A stretch of 64,000 bases of DNA, from assembly GCA_964390465.1 (NCBI GenBank), contig CAYMIJ010000006.1:62001-126000 (forward strand). Reading direction: 5' to 3'. Source of the stretch: JADZAI01 sp964390465 (GTDB lineage: Bacteria > Pseudomonadota > Alphaproteobacteria > Micropepsales > Micropepsaceae). This document shows positions 1 to 7,542 of the stretch, piece by piece. Every line of letters begins with the position of its first letter. Within the stretch, counting starts at the first letter, position 1. The notes below the pieces were generated by a model that was given only the letters and a program-made list of their open reading frames with translations, was not told the origin of the DNA and did no database searches. The translations under genes were made by a program, and so were the position numbers.

Positions 1-2
1 GA

Positions 3-383
3 GACAACGGCAAACTGCCCTCGGTCAATGTGCTGGGCGGTGTGCTAGCACCATGCGGCACCAGCCCCATGACTGGTTTCTGGCGCGATGGCTGCTGCAA
101 TACCGGCGCGCAGGATGCGGGCGTTCATTCCGTGTGCTGCATCGTGACGGACGGATTTCTCGATTTTTCAAAAAAGGCGGGCAACGACCTTTCCACGCCA
201 GTGCCACAATATGGCTTTCCGGGCCTGAAAGCGGGCGACCGCTGGTGCCTGTGCGCGGCACGCTGGGCGGAGGCCTATGACTGCGGGCATGCCCCCAAAG
301 TGGTTTTGGCATCCACGCATATTGCGACACTGGCGATTATCAGTCTTGATGTCCTCAAGGCACATGCCGTTGATTTGAACTGA
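3..383 (+). CDS. DUF2237 family protein (5' end outside window)
   Basis: About 126 residues are visible and the reading frame is open to the left edge, so the start codon lies outside the window. The protein carries the Cys-rich signature of the small DUF2237 family: FWRDGCCNTG near visible residues 27-36, then GNDLSTP, GFPGLKAGDRWCLCAARW and a C-terminal LKAHAVD. A GTG at 30 could act as a start, but the homologous block begins upstream of it (NVLGG), so the gene is best read as truncated by the window. The stop is 6 nt before the next start, which suggests co-transcription with the LOG-family gene. The biochemical role of DUF2237 is not known; the paired cysteines hint at metal binding or redox chemistry (inference). 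Confidence 0.85.
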   Translation, partial: DNGKLPSVNVLGGVLAPCGTSPMTGFWRDGCCNTGAQDAGVHSVCCIVTDGFLDFSKKAGNDLSTPVPQYGFPGLKAGDRWCLCAARWAEAYDCGHAPKVVLASTHIATLAIISLDVLKAHAVDLN

Positions 384-389
384 GAGCGA

Positions 390-1232
390 ATGACCACATC
401 ATCTTCGACGCCGCGCAAGCCCGCGGCTAAACGCAGCAATGCCGCCCAGATGGCGGCCAAAGCCTATCGCCTCGCGGCGCTCGATCAGGATTTCCTGCTG
501 GCCGACCAGATGCGCGGCGTGCGCTTTCATCTGGAATATGAAAAGGCCGAACAGAACCTGCGTAACTGGGGCGTGCGGTCCACCATTGTCGTGTTTGGCA
601 GCGCCCGCGTTTCCCTGAACGGTCCGCCGCATCATCGCCGCTGGTATGAGGCCGCGCGCGAGTTCGCCCGCATAGCATCCGAACGCGGTGGCGCGCTGGA
701 TGACGCCGATGGCGTGCGCGACAATGTGATCGCGACAGGCGGCGGACCCGGCATCATGGAAGCGGCCAATCGCGGCGCGCATGATGCGGGGGCACCCTCC
801 ATCGGTTTCAATATCGAGTTGCCGCACGAGCAGGGGCCGAACCCGTATTCGACACCGGACCTGACCTTGCAGTTTCACTACTTCGCGATGCGCAAGATGC
901 ATTTTGCCATGCGCGCCAATGCGCTGGTGGTGTTTCCCGGCGGCTTCGGCACACAGGACGAATTGTTCGAGCTGCTGACGCTGAGCCAGAACGGCAAGAT
1001 GTCGCACGATCTGCCCATCGTGCTGTTCGACCGCGACTTCTGGACCCGCCTGATCAATTTCGACGTAATGGTCGAGGCGGGGCTGATCTCGCCCGATGAC
1101 ACAAAGTTGTTTGAGTATGCTGATACGCCGCAGGAGATCTGGGATACGCTGATCCGGCGCGGCCTGCATGATGTGCCGCAACGCACGCTGCGCGCGCACC
1201 CACGCAAGAACAAGAAAAAGCCTGTCAGGTAA
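390..1232 (+). CDS. LOG family nucleotide 5'-monophosphate nucleosidase
   Basis: This 280-residue protein belongs to the LOG (formerly 'lysine decarboxylase-like') family, which cleaves the N-glycosidic bond of nucleoside 5'-monophosphates. The diagnostic motifs are GGGPGIMEAANRGA at residues 117-130 and PGGFGTQDE at 183-191, with an RKM triad near 168. It has a basic N-terminal extension of about 60 residues before the Rossmann-like core, as in the longer TIGR00730-type bacterial members. A GAGAG ribosome site precedes the ATG. Whether the substrate is a cytokinin ribotide or a general purine/pyrimidine nucleotide cannot be told from sequence. It lies between DUF2237 and DUF885 genes on the same strand. 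Confidence 0.85.
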   Translation: MTTSSSTPRKPAAKRSNAAQMAAKAYRLAALDQDFLLADQMRGVRFHLEYEKAEQNLRNWGVRSTIVVFGSARVSLNGPPHHRRWYEAAREFARIASERGGALDDADGVRDNVIATGGGPGIMEAANRGAHDAGAPSIGFNIELPHEQGPNPYSTPDLTLQFHYFAMRKMHFAMRANALVVFPGGFGTQDELFELLTLSQNGKMSHDLPIVLFDRDFWTRLINFDVMVEAGLISPDDTKLFEYADTPQEIWDTLIRRGLHDVPQRTLRAHPRKNKKKPVR

Positions 1233-1250
1233 CAGGGCAAGGACCACATC

Positions 1251-3086
1251 ATGAAACGCATCCTCAAATGGGTCGGCGGGCTTGTGCTGGCTGTCATCGT
1301 GCTGGCACTGGGGGCTGGCGCTTATTTCGTCTTCATCAATCCCTCGATCAGCATGACGCTGAACAAGCAGTCGCTGTTCATGGTGATGGATAATCCCGAG
1401 GCGCTTTCCAGCCTTGGTGCTGTCGATGGCACTTTGCTGGATTTTCATTCCGGCAAACTTTCGGACGCATCGTGGGGCCTGAAAGCGATTGAGAGCCGCC
1501 GCATCGCCAGCAATCTCGCTGAGCTGAAAGCCTATGATCCGGCAAAACTGACCGGGCAGGATAAACTGACCTATCAGGTCGTGACCGGACTTTATGAAAG
1601 CACGTTGCAGTTCGACCGCATCGCCTGGCTTGACGCCAGTTCGATGTTCGGCCCCGGCAGCCCATACCCCGTCAACCAGATGTTCGGCGTTCAGAACAAC
1701 CTGCCCAACTTCATGCAGTTCAGCCATGTGGTCATCAACGATCTGACCGCGCGCAACTATGTCGCGCGGCTGAACGCGGTCGGCGGCAAGTTCGACCAGA
1801 TCATCGACGTGATCCGCCAGCAGGCGAAACTGGGCGACGTGCCGCCGGTCTTCGTGATTGATAAATCCATCGAAGGCATGCGCCGCCTGATCGCCAAGCC
1901 GCCGCGCGAGAACATTCTCTATACCGGTTATTTCGAGAAGCTTTCAAAGCTCGATCTGGATGGCGGACGCAAAGCCGAGCTGGCGGCCGCCGCCGAGAAG
2001 GCGATCACCGATGTGGTGTATCCCGCCTATCAGCGGCTGATCGCCGCCACGGATGCCCTGCGCCCGCAATCGTCACCCGATGCCGGCGTGTGGCGCCTGC
2101 CCGATGGCGATGCCTTCTACGCGATGGCGCTGAAGCAGGAGACCACCACCGACATGTCGCCCGAGCAGGTGCATCAGCTTGGGCTGAGCGAGGTCGCGCG
2201 CATCGAAGGCGAGATGGACACGCTGCTGAGATCGGTGAGCCGCACTGAGGGCACGGTCGGCGCGCGCATGACGGCGTTGGGCGAAGACCCCTCGCAGCTG
2301 TTCGAGGACAGCGACAAGGGCCGCGAGGACATACTGAACGAATACCGGCGCATACTCACCGACATGAAAGCGCGCCTGCCGGACGTGTTCGAGATCGTGC
2401 CGCCGCAACCACTTGAGGTGGCGCGTGTGCCGCAATTCTCAGAAGCCGGAACGGGCGGCGCCTATTACAATCAGCCCGCGCTTGACGGTTCACGCCCGGG
2501 CCGCTTCTTCGCCAATCTGCGCGATGTGAAGGAAACGCCGCGCTTCGGCATGAAGACGCTGGCCTTCCATGAAGGCGTGCCCGGCCATCATTTCCAGATC
2601 GCCAGCGCCATGAATCTGGACCTGCCGATCGCCCGCACGATGATGCCGTTCACCGCCTATATCGAAGGCTGGGCCCTTTATAGCGAGCGGCTCGCCTGGG
2701 AGATGGGGCTCTACAAGGACGACCCCTATGGCGACCTTGGACGCCTTCAGGGCGAGATGTTCCGCGCCGTGCGGCTCGTGGTTGATACCGGCATGCATTA
2801 CAAACGCTGGAGCCGTGAACAGGCGATCGATTATATGGTCGCGAAAACCGGCATGAGCGTCAGCGACGTCACCAGCGAGATCGAACGCTATGCGGTGATG
2901 CCGGGCCAGGCCTGCGCCTATAAAATCGGGATGATGAAAATCCTTGAGCTGCGCGAGAAGGCCAAGGCGGCACTGGGCGCAAAGTTCGATCTGAAAGGCT
3001 TTCACACCGCCGTGCTGGAAAACGGTCCGCTGCCGCTGACCGTGCTGGAACAGGTGGTCGATGCATGGATCGCCAAGCGCAAGTGA
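1251..3086 (+). CDS. DUF885 family membrane-anchored metallopeptidase-like protein
   Basis: This 611-residue protein has an N-terminal signal anchor (hydrophobic residues about 8-29 after MKRILK) and a large exported domain typical of DUF885. The zinc-peptidase-like motif HEGVPGHHFQ is at residues 440-449, followed by YIEGWALYSERLAWEMG, where the third ligand (Glu) of gluzincin-type enzymes is expected. Length is normal for the family. An AAGGAC ribosome site lies 8 nt before the start. The stop abuts the stop of convergent argJ with no gap. The substrate is unknown; family members are generally annotated as putative periplasmic peptidases. Confidence 0.85.
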   Translation: MKRILKWVGGLVLAVIVLALGAGAYFVFINPSISMTLNKQSLFMVMDNPEALSSLGAVDGTLLDFHSGKLSDASWGLKAIESRRIASNLAELKAYDPAKLTGQDKLTYQVVTGLYESTLQFDRIAWLDASSMFGPGSPYPVNQMFGVQNNLPNFMQFSHVVINDLTARNYVARLNAVGGKFDQIIDVIRQQAKLGDVPPVFVIDKSIEGMRRLIAKPPRENILYTGYFEKLSKLDLDGGRKAELAAAAEKAITDVVYPAYQRLIAATDALRPQSSPDAGVWRLPDGDAFYAMALKQETTTDMSPEQVHQLGLSEVARIEGEMDTLLRSVSRTEGTVGARMTALGEDPSQLFEDSDKGREDILNEYRRILTDMKARLPDVFEIVPPQPLEVARVPQFSEAGTGGAYYNQPALDGSRPGRFFANLRDVKETPRFGMKTLAFHEGVPGHHFQIASAMNLDLPIARTMMPFTAYIEGWALYSERLAWEMGLYKDDPYGDLGRLQGEMFRAVRLVVDTGMHYKRWSREQAIDYMVAKTGMSVSDVTSEIERYAVMPGQACAYKIGMMKILELREKAKAALGAKFDLKGFHTAVLENGPLPLTVLEQVVDAWIAKRK

Positions 3087-4508
3087 TCAGCTGCGATAGG
3101 CGCCGTTGATGCGGATATAGCCATCGGTGAAGTCGCAGGTCCACACAGTGGCCTTGCCTTTGCCGAGGCTGAGATCGACACCGATCTCGATCTCGTCGCG
3201 CTTCATATAGGCGCTGGCTTTGGCTTCATCGTAAGCCGTATCGCGCTGGCCCTTATGCGCCACCCGGTGCGGCCCGAAGGAAATGGCGAGCCGGTCGCGG
3301 TCTGCCGCCTCGCCCGACTTGCCAACCGCCATGACGACGCGGCCCCAATTCGCGTCCTCGCCCGCAATCGCCGTTTTCACCAGCGGCGAATTGGCGATGG
3401 CAAGGCCGATGCGTTTGGCGGCGGCATCGCTTTCAGCGCCCGTCACGGTCACGGCGATCTGCTTCGAGGCGCCCTCGCCATCGCGCACGACCTGAAGCGC
3501 CAGATTCTGCAACAGGGCGAACAGCTTGTCGCGGAAATCGGCAAGGCGCTTGTCGGTGGCCTTGGTGATGGCGTCATGGCGCGCCCCGCGCCCCGTGGCG
3601 AACAGCATCAGCGTGTCGGACGTTGATGTGTCGCTGTCCACCGTGATGGCGTTGAAGCTGGTCTCCACGCCTTCGGACAGCAGCGCCTGAAGCACGTCGC
3701 GCGGCAGGGTGGCGTCGGTCACCACATAAGCGAGCATGGTCGCCATGTCGGGCGCGATCATGCCCGAACCCTTGGCGATGCCGTTGATGCGCACCGTCGC
3801 CTCGCCAATCTTCGCGGTGGCCGAAGCGAGTTTGGGATACGTGTCGGTGGTCATGATCGCCTTGGCCGCTGCCAGCCAGCCGCCCGCCGAAGCATCCTCG
3901 ATGGCCTCGTCCAGCTTGGCGACAATGCGGTTCCACGGCAGCGGCTCGCCGATCACCCCGGTGGAGGCGAGATAGACCTCGTGCGTTTCGCAGCCCGCCA
4001 CCACCGCGCCAGCTTCCGCCGACTTGCGCACCGCCTCGATGCCCGCCGTGCCGGTGAAAGCATTGGCGTTGCCCGAATTGACCACCAGCAGGCGCGCCTC
4101 GCCGCTGCCCTCGCCGGTGCGGGCCAGATTGTCGCGGCACCAGTCGATGGGGGCCGAGCGGGTCTTTGACTTGGTGAAAACGCCCGCCGCCTGGGTGTGC
4201 GGCGAGAACACGGCGCAGAGCAGGTCCGCGCGCCCCTTGTAGCGGATGCCCGCTTCCGCCGTGCCCAGCCGCACGCCCGCGATGGGCGGCAGATCGCGGA
4301 TGGTTTTGGGGGCGAGCGGGGAAATCGGATGAGCGGCCTTGGCGGAGGCGACAAAGGCCTGCGGTTTTGCCGCTTTGGCCTTCGGGACTGCCTTCACTGG
4401 GGGCTTTTTCGCCGGGACTCTTGTTTTGGCCAGCGGCGCGGCCTTGGCCGGTTGCTTGGCTTTGGGCTTTGATTTTACTGTCTTTTTCTTGTTCTTGACG
4501 GCGGCCAT
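3087..4508 (-). CDS. argJ: Bifunctional glutamate N-acetyltransferase / N-acetylglutamate synthase ArgJ
   Basis: ArgJ catalyses acetyl transfer from N-acetylornithine to glutamate in the cyclic arginine pathway, and often the first acetylation too. The protein shows the autoproteolysis site in KGSGMIAPDMATMLAY, cleaving before Thr257, and NSGNANAFTG at 144-153. It ends in the family-typical DGYIRINGAYRS. The start chosen encodes MAAVKNKKK, giving 473 residues. The first 60 residues are an unusual Lys/Ala/Pro-rich tail, since ArgJ proteins normally begin near the ISPLAPK segment (residues 62-68). The frame stays open further upstream to 5102, but that part looks non-coding. The gene is convergent with DUF885 and no other arg gene is adjacent. 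Confidence 0.93.
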   Translation of the reverse strand: MAAVKNKKKTVKSKPKAKQPAKAAPLAKTRVPAKKPPVKAVPKAKAAKPQAFVASAKAAHPISPLAPKTIRDLPPIAGVRLGTAEAGIRYKGRADLLCAVFSPHTQAAGVFTKSKTRSAPIDWCRDNLARTGEGSGEARLLVVNSGNANAFTGTAGIEAVRKSAEAGAVVAGCETHEVYLASTGVIGEPLPWNRIVAKLDEAIEDASAGGWLAAAKAIMTTDTYPKLASATAKIGEATVRINGIAKGSGMIAPDMATMLAYVVTDATLPRDVLQALLSEGVETSFNAITVDSDTSTSDTLMLFATGRGARHDAITKATDKRLADFRDKLFALLQNLALQVVRDGEGASKQIAVTVTGAESDAAAKRIGLAIANSPLVKTAIAGEDANWGRVVMAVGKSGEAADRDRLAISFGPHRVAHKGQRDTAYDEAKASAYMKRDEIEIGVDLSLGKGKATVWTCDFTDGYIRINGAYRS

Positions 4509-5376
4509 GCTGGCTTGTCCCCGAGTAAACGGGCGCGACTTTAGCGCAATCGCGGCGGGCGGCAAGGCGGGCCGCCTTGGCGAAGACGACGCGCGCGGCG
4601 TTGGCGAGGTCGATGAGGGTGTTGGCCTCGGTGAGGAGGGTGCGCACGAGGCGGCGATTGTGACGGGCAAAGGCGGAATGGCGGCCATGGATGAGGCGGT
4701 TGGTGTTGCCGCGCGGGGCCCCGCCTTTGTTCTGAACTCTGCTTTGGGCTTTGCTTTGGGCGGTCGGGGGCTGAGGCGCGTCCGTTGGATGGGTTGGGTG
4801 CGGTTCACCCGCAGCGGACCCGCAGGTTTCTGCGACTTTGGAGGTTGAACCGCGCTTTTGCGGAAATGGGCGGGAAATGCCCTCGACCTGATCCAGACCC
4901 CGGCTTCCGGCCGCCAGCGGCCCCCTCGCCCAGAGTGATGGGAGGGTTGAACCGCGATGTGTGGGGAAAAATCCTGAAATCCCCCCGCCACCCTTTTCCA
5001 GCATCTGTTCGAGCTGACGCAGGCACGCCGGGTCGGCTTTGGTGATGAGGGCATATGGCCCGTCTTTGGGCAAAGCCAGCTGCGCCTGACTTGCAGTGCC
5101 ATGCACCCCGTTGCGCCAGACCAGAGCCAGCCGGGCGATCACCGGGGTGAGCCGGTCACAGGCCCTGGCATGGTTGAAGCCGCCCGTGCCTGAGGTGCAG
5201 CAGCTCCACTCCCGGTGCAGCCAGACCATCGTGCCCATGAGGACCATGAGCCGGTGCTGGATCATCAGCGCCAGCCGCGCCTCGGGCGCCTCACGGGGCA
5301 GCCGGAACACCGGCCGACGCGGCCGCCCGCGCGTTGTCTGCGCGGGTTCTGGTGTTGTGGCCGTGTGCTGATCCAT
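4509..5376 (-). CDS. Unrecognised ORF with KGGAPRGN motif; 3' end unresolved, possibly decayed
   Basis: A minus-strand frame opens at an ATG encoding MDQHTATTPE and stays open to 3574, which would overlap argJ out of frame by over 900 nt, so the true 3' end is unclear and only the part upstream of argJ is listed. The N-terminal part is rich in Pro/Arg. Residues around 215-260 contain KGGAPRGNTNRLIHGRHSA, resembling the 'GAPKGNxNAxKHGxYS' motif of many uncharacterised alphaproteobacterial proteins. The middle contains two near-copies of CGCGGTTCAACC, so it may include an inserted repeat. A good promoter (TTGACA-N17-TATTCC) sits just upstream. It may be a real orphan gene that lost its stop codon, or a decayed one. 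No function is proposed. Confidence 0.3.
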
Positions 5377-5406
5377 GCCCGCCGGTTCCTCATCCTGCCA
5401 GACATA

Positions 5407-5435
5407 GGAATATGATCAGATAGGAATAATGTCAA
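5407..5435 (-). promoter_or_regulatory. Predicted promoter of the orphan ORF, -35 inside the degenerate CRISPR repeat
   Basis: On the minus strand a perfect -35 TTGACA (5435-5430) is separated by 17 nt from TATTCC (5412-5407). Transcription would start about 25 nt before the ATG at 5376. The -35 element lies inside the leader-distal degenerate CRISPR repeat. The 9-mer TATTCCTAT occurs twice across this promoter, which could mark a regulator site. This is a sequence prediction only. Confidence 0.45.
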
Positions 5436-5455
5436 GATGTGAGGGGGCGCTCAAC
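5419..5455 (-). repeat. Degenerate terminal CRISPR repeat (leader-distal end)
   Basis: The 37 nt one spacer-length (32 nt) to the left of the first perfect repeat keep GCGCTCAAC at the right end and AAGATG in the middle, but have lost the rest of the plus-strand left half. Read on the minus strand, the repeat's 5' part is kept and its 3' part is diverged, which is the usual form of the last, leader-distal repeat. This places the leader on the right side of the array. Confidence 0.7.
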
Positions 5456-5487
5456 TTGAAAACCTGATCAATGGGCGCAACGGCGTG

Positions 5488-6278
5488 GTTTCCGTCCGCC
5501 GAAAGATGCGGTGAGGCGCTCAACTCAGACGAATGGCCTGAAAAGCTCATGGCGTTGTTTCCGTCCGCCGAAAGATGCGGTGAGGCGCTCAACGAAGCCC
5601 ACTTTCGAAAATGAGGTTCCACCGGTTTCCGTCCGCCGAAAGATGCGGTGAGGCGCTCAACCCATAAGTCCTGCCACAAGCAAAAGACCCGTCAGTTTCC
5701 GTCCGCCGAAAGATGCGGTGAGGCGCTCAACTGGCCATTTTACGTATCGCGGATTCCCTCTGGTTTCCGTCCGCCGAAAGATGCGGTGAGGCGCTCAACC
5801 TCGATGTCGGCAAGGGTGTGCCAAAGCTGAAGGTTTCCGTCCGCCGAAAGATGCGGTGAGGCGCTCAACGAACCGTGTCAACGAAGGTATCAAGGTCATG
5901 TTTCCGTCCGCCGAAAGATGCGGTGAGGCGCTCAACAACGCGCACGTGCTGCACGAAAGAATGCACAGAGTTTCCGTCCGCCGAAAGATGCGGTGAGGCG
6001 CTCAACAACCCGCCAAGGAGAAAACCATGTCTATTTTGGTTTCCGTCCGCCGAAAGATGCGGTGAGGCGCTCAACCTCACCTGCGGTTACTGCGGCAATC
6101 AGCTCAGTTTCCGTCCGCCGAAAGATGCGGTGAGGCGCTCAACCCATATGCTGAGCTTATCGATAACGAACAAGTTTCCGTCCGCCGAAAGATGCGGTGA
6201 GGCGCTCAACAGCACGTCATCCGCTTTCGCCACGAAAGCACGTTTCCGTCCGCCGAAAGATGCGGTGAGGCGCTCAAC
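5488..6278 (-). CRISPR. CRISPR array, 12 identical 37-nt repeats, no cas genes in window
   Basis: Twelve perfect 37-nt repeats start at 5488, 5557, 5625, 5695, 5763, 5833, 5900, 5970, 6039, 6107, 6174 and 6242. On the plus strand each begins GTTTCCGTCC and ends GCGCTCAAC. They enclose 11 unique spacers of 30-33 nt, and a twelfth 32-nt spacer (5456-5487) joins the degenerate terminal repeat at 5419-5455. Read on the minus strand the repeat ends in GGAAAC, like many type I and III repeats with a GAAAC-type 5' handle, and it can fold through CGCC/GGCG. The degenerate repeat on the left and the AT-richer flank on the right indicate minus-strand transcription. No cas gene is present in the 64 kb, so effector type cannot be assigned; Cas proteins may be encoded elsewhere. 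Confidence 0.97.
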
Positions 6279-6470
6279 CTACCCCCTTTGAAATACTTGT
6301 CAAGGCTGGGCGAAATTACATCACTTTCCACGCATGAGAGGCTTGACTTCATGTTCATTGGAGAAAGTTCACAGGTGCGTGGAAAGTGAGCGTGAATGAT
6401 GTGACTCATGATGATGTTGAGCATTATTCTCAATTACGGGCCCTGAGTCACATTGAGGGCGTGCTTTCGT
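6279..6470 (-). promoter_or_regulatory. Probable CRISPR leader with nested inverted repeats
   Basis: This non-coding flank is clearly richer in A and T than the rest of the window and adjoins the repeat end that lies opposite the degenerate repeat. It holds a perfect 13-bp inverted repeat CACTTTCCACGCA (6322-6334) / TGCGTGGAAAGTG (6376-6388). A second, perfect 10-bp pair ATGTGACTCA (6399-6408) / TGAGTCACAT (6444-6453) encloses a small hairpin TTGAG/CTCAA. Such elements could serve adaptation or pre-crRNA transcription. The leader role is inferred from array polarity and composition. Confidence 0.6.
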
Positions 6471-6474
6471 TTTT

Positions 6475-6533
6475 CTCGCGAACACGCTCCCGCGTGCTTC
6501 GTTCCTCTCGCGAACACGCTCTCGCGTGCTTCG
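6475..6533. repeat. Two tandem REP-like palindromic units
   Basis: A 27-nt unit beginning CTCGCGAACACGCTC and ending GCGTGCTTCG occurs twice with a 32-nt period (6475-6501 and 6507-6533), differing at one base. Each unit is nearly palindromic (CACGC/GCGTG stem flanked by CGCGAA/TTCGCG), like repetitive extragenic palindromes. It lies between the CRISPR leader and the DUF4344 gene. Confidence 0.6.
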
Positions 6534-6560
6534 CGGTCCCCCCTCCGCCTCTGCGAGGCA

Positions 6561-6650
6561 CCTCCCCCGTGAACGGGGGAGGAAAGACACGGGTGCGCTG
6601 ATAGGCCATGCCCAAACCACGTCCCGTAAACGGGGGAGGAAAGAAAGGGG
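6561..6650. repeat. Pair of CCTCCCCCGT/ACGGGGGAGG palindromes
   Basis: A perfect 10-bp inverted repeat CCTCCCCCGT/ACGGGGGAGG with a 2-nt centre lies at 6561-6582 and is followed by AAAGA. A second copy at about 6620-6640 keeps the right arm and the AAAGA tail but has a shortened left arm. This looks like a dispersed intergenic repeat. A weak terminator role for the DUF4344 gene ending at 6685 is possible, but there is no T-run on that strand. Confidence 0.5.
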
Positions 6651-6684
6651 TGCTACGGTCGGCAGGGTCGAAAGAGGCCGGGGG

Positions 6685-7542
6685 TTATTGAACAATGGCG
6701 CGGTCGAGATAGCCCTGAACCAGCTCGTAGCAGAGCGTCAGCTTGCGATCATCGGGGCTCCAATAGGCATTTTCTTCATCGCAGGCTTCAACGCCCACCG
6801 TGATGCCCGGTTCAAAGCGCACCAGATGATTGGCTTCATTGATGACGGTTTCGACCACGCGGGAGGCCTTGAGCAGCGAGGCCACCTCCGCCAGTTCGGC
6901 AGGCGCAGCACCATAGGTGATTGGAATGCCGGTTTTGGGTTCTTCGCCCTCGTCACGGAAATCAGAGGCCAGCAGCTTGTTCCAGGCATCGACGGCGTTT
7001 TCATACTCGCCCTGACAGGATTCCTGACGCTCAGGCGACATGGCCGCATTGTCGGCTGCGTCCTTGTAGGCCTCCGGGTCGGCCCCGACCAGCATGCAGA
7101 TCATGGCGTAAGCACGCTGGGAATCGAGTGAGTGTTCATCTGCCGCGTCGAAACCGCCATTCTGTTCGTCGTTGAACTCACCACTCTTGAAATAGTCATC
7201 CGCCACGGATTCGATCATCATATCGAGCACAGGATCAGATTCCTTGCTGATCATGATGATGTTGGCCAGCGTATCGACGGCGTCTTCTTCCTTACCGGCG
7301 ATCGGGATGCCAAACTCGGACGTCATGGCGTGGCCAAGCTCGTGGAACATGGTGTTGATGACATTGCCCAGAAGATAGGCCGCGACATCGCCCGCTTCGT
7401 TCCCGCCGGTGAGGCCGGGATTGCTTTCAAGATAGGCGGTCGTCCCCTGATAGGCACTGGCATAGGGCATGGCAGGCTCGGCCCCGGCAGGGGTCAGCAA
7501 GCCGGCGAGCGCGCCACATGACAGAAAAATAATACGGTTCAT
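6685..7542 (-). CDS. Secreted DUF4344 family putative metallopeptidase (copy 1)
   Basis: This 285-residue protein begins with a signal peptide (MNRIIFLSCGALAGLLTPAGA, cleavage about residue 21). Residues 66-71 form FHELGH, a zincin-type HExxH motif inside the DUF4344 region. The segments GEFNDEQNGGFDAADEHSLD and RAYAMICMLVGADPEAY follow, and a C-terminal CYELVQGYL. It is predicted to act in the periplasm or outside; the substrate is unknown. A paralogue of equal length lies on the same strand about 11 kb away (17500-18357), with long blocks of identical residues including GIPIAG, EEDAVDTLANI and FNDEQNGGFDA. The gene stands alone between REP-like repeats and divergent secA. Confidence 0.85.
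   Translation of the reverse strand: MNRIIFLSCGALAGLLTPAGAEPAMPYASAYQGTTAYLESNPGLTGGNEAGDVAAYLLGNVINTMFHELGHAMTSEFGIPIAGKEEDAVDTLANIIMISKESDPVLDMMIESVADDYFKSGEFNDEQNGGFDAADEHSLDSQRAYAMICMLVGADPEAYKDAADNAAMSPERQESCQGEYENAVDAWNKLLASDFRDEGEEPKTGIPITYGAAPAELAEVASLLKASRVVETVINEANHLVRFEPGITVGVEACDEENAYWSPDDRKLTLCYELVQGYLDRAIVQ

Noticed and set aside
399..1727. A 442-codon minus-strand frame opposite the LOG-family gene
   Set aside because: It is antisense to clear family motifs and its own translation shows no recognisable domain; typical GC-rich shadow frame.
5875..6291. A 138-codon open frame with a repeated FRPPKDAVRRST block
   Set aside because: It is the translation of the CRISPR repeats themselves; the block period equals the repeat-spacer period.
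6279..6470. Possible tracrRNA or anti-repeat next to the array
   Set aside because: Only a 7-nt match (GTTGAGC) to the repeat was seen at about 6416-6422, too short for an anti-repeat; the structure is better described as leader inverted repeats.
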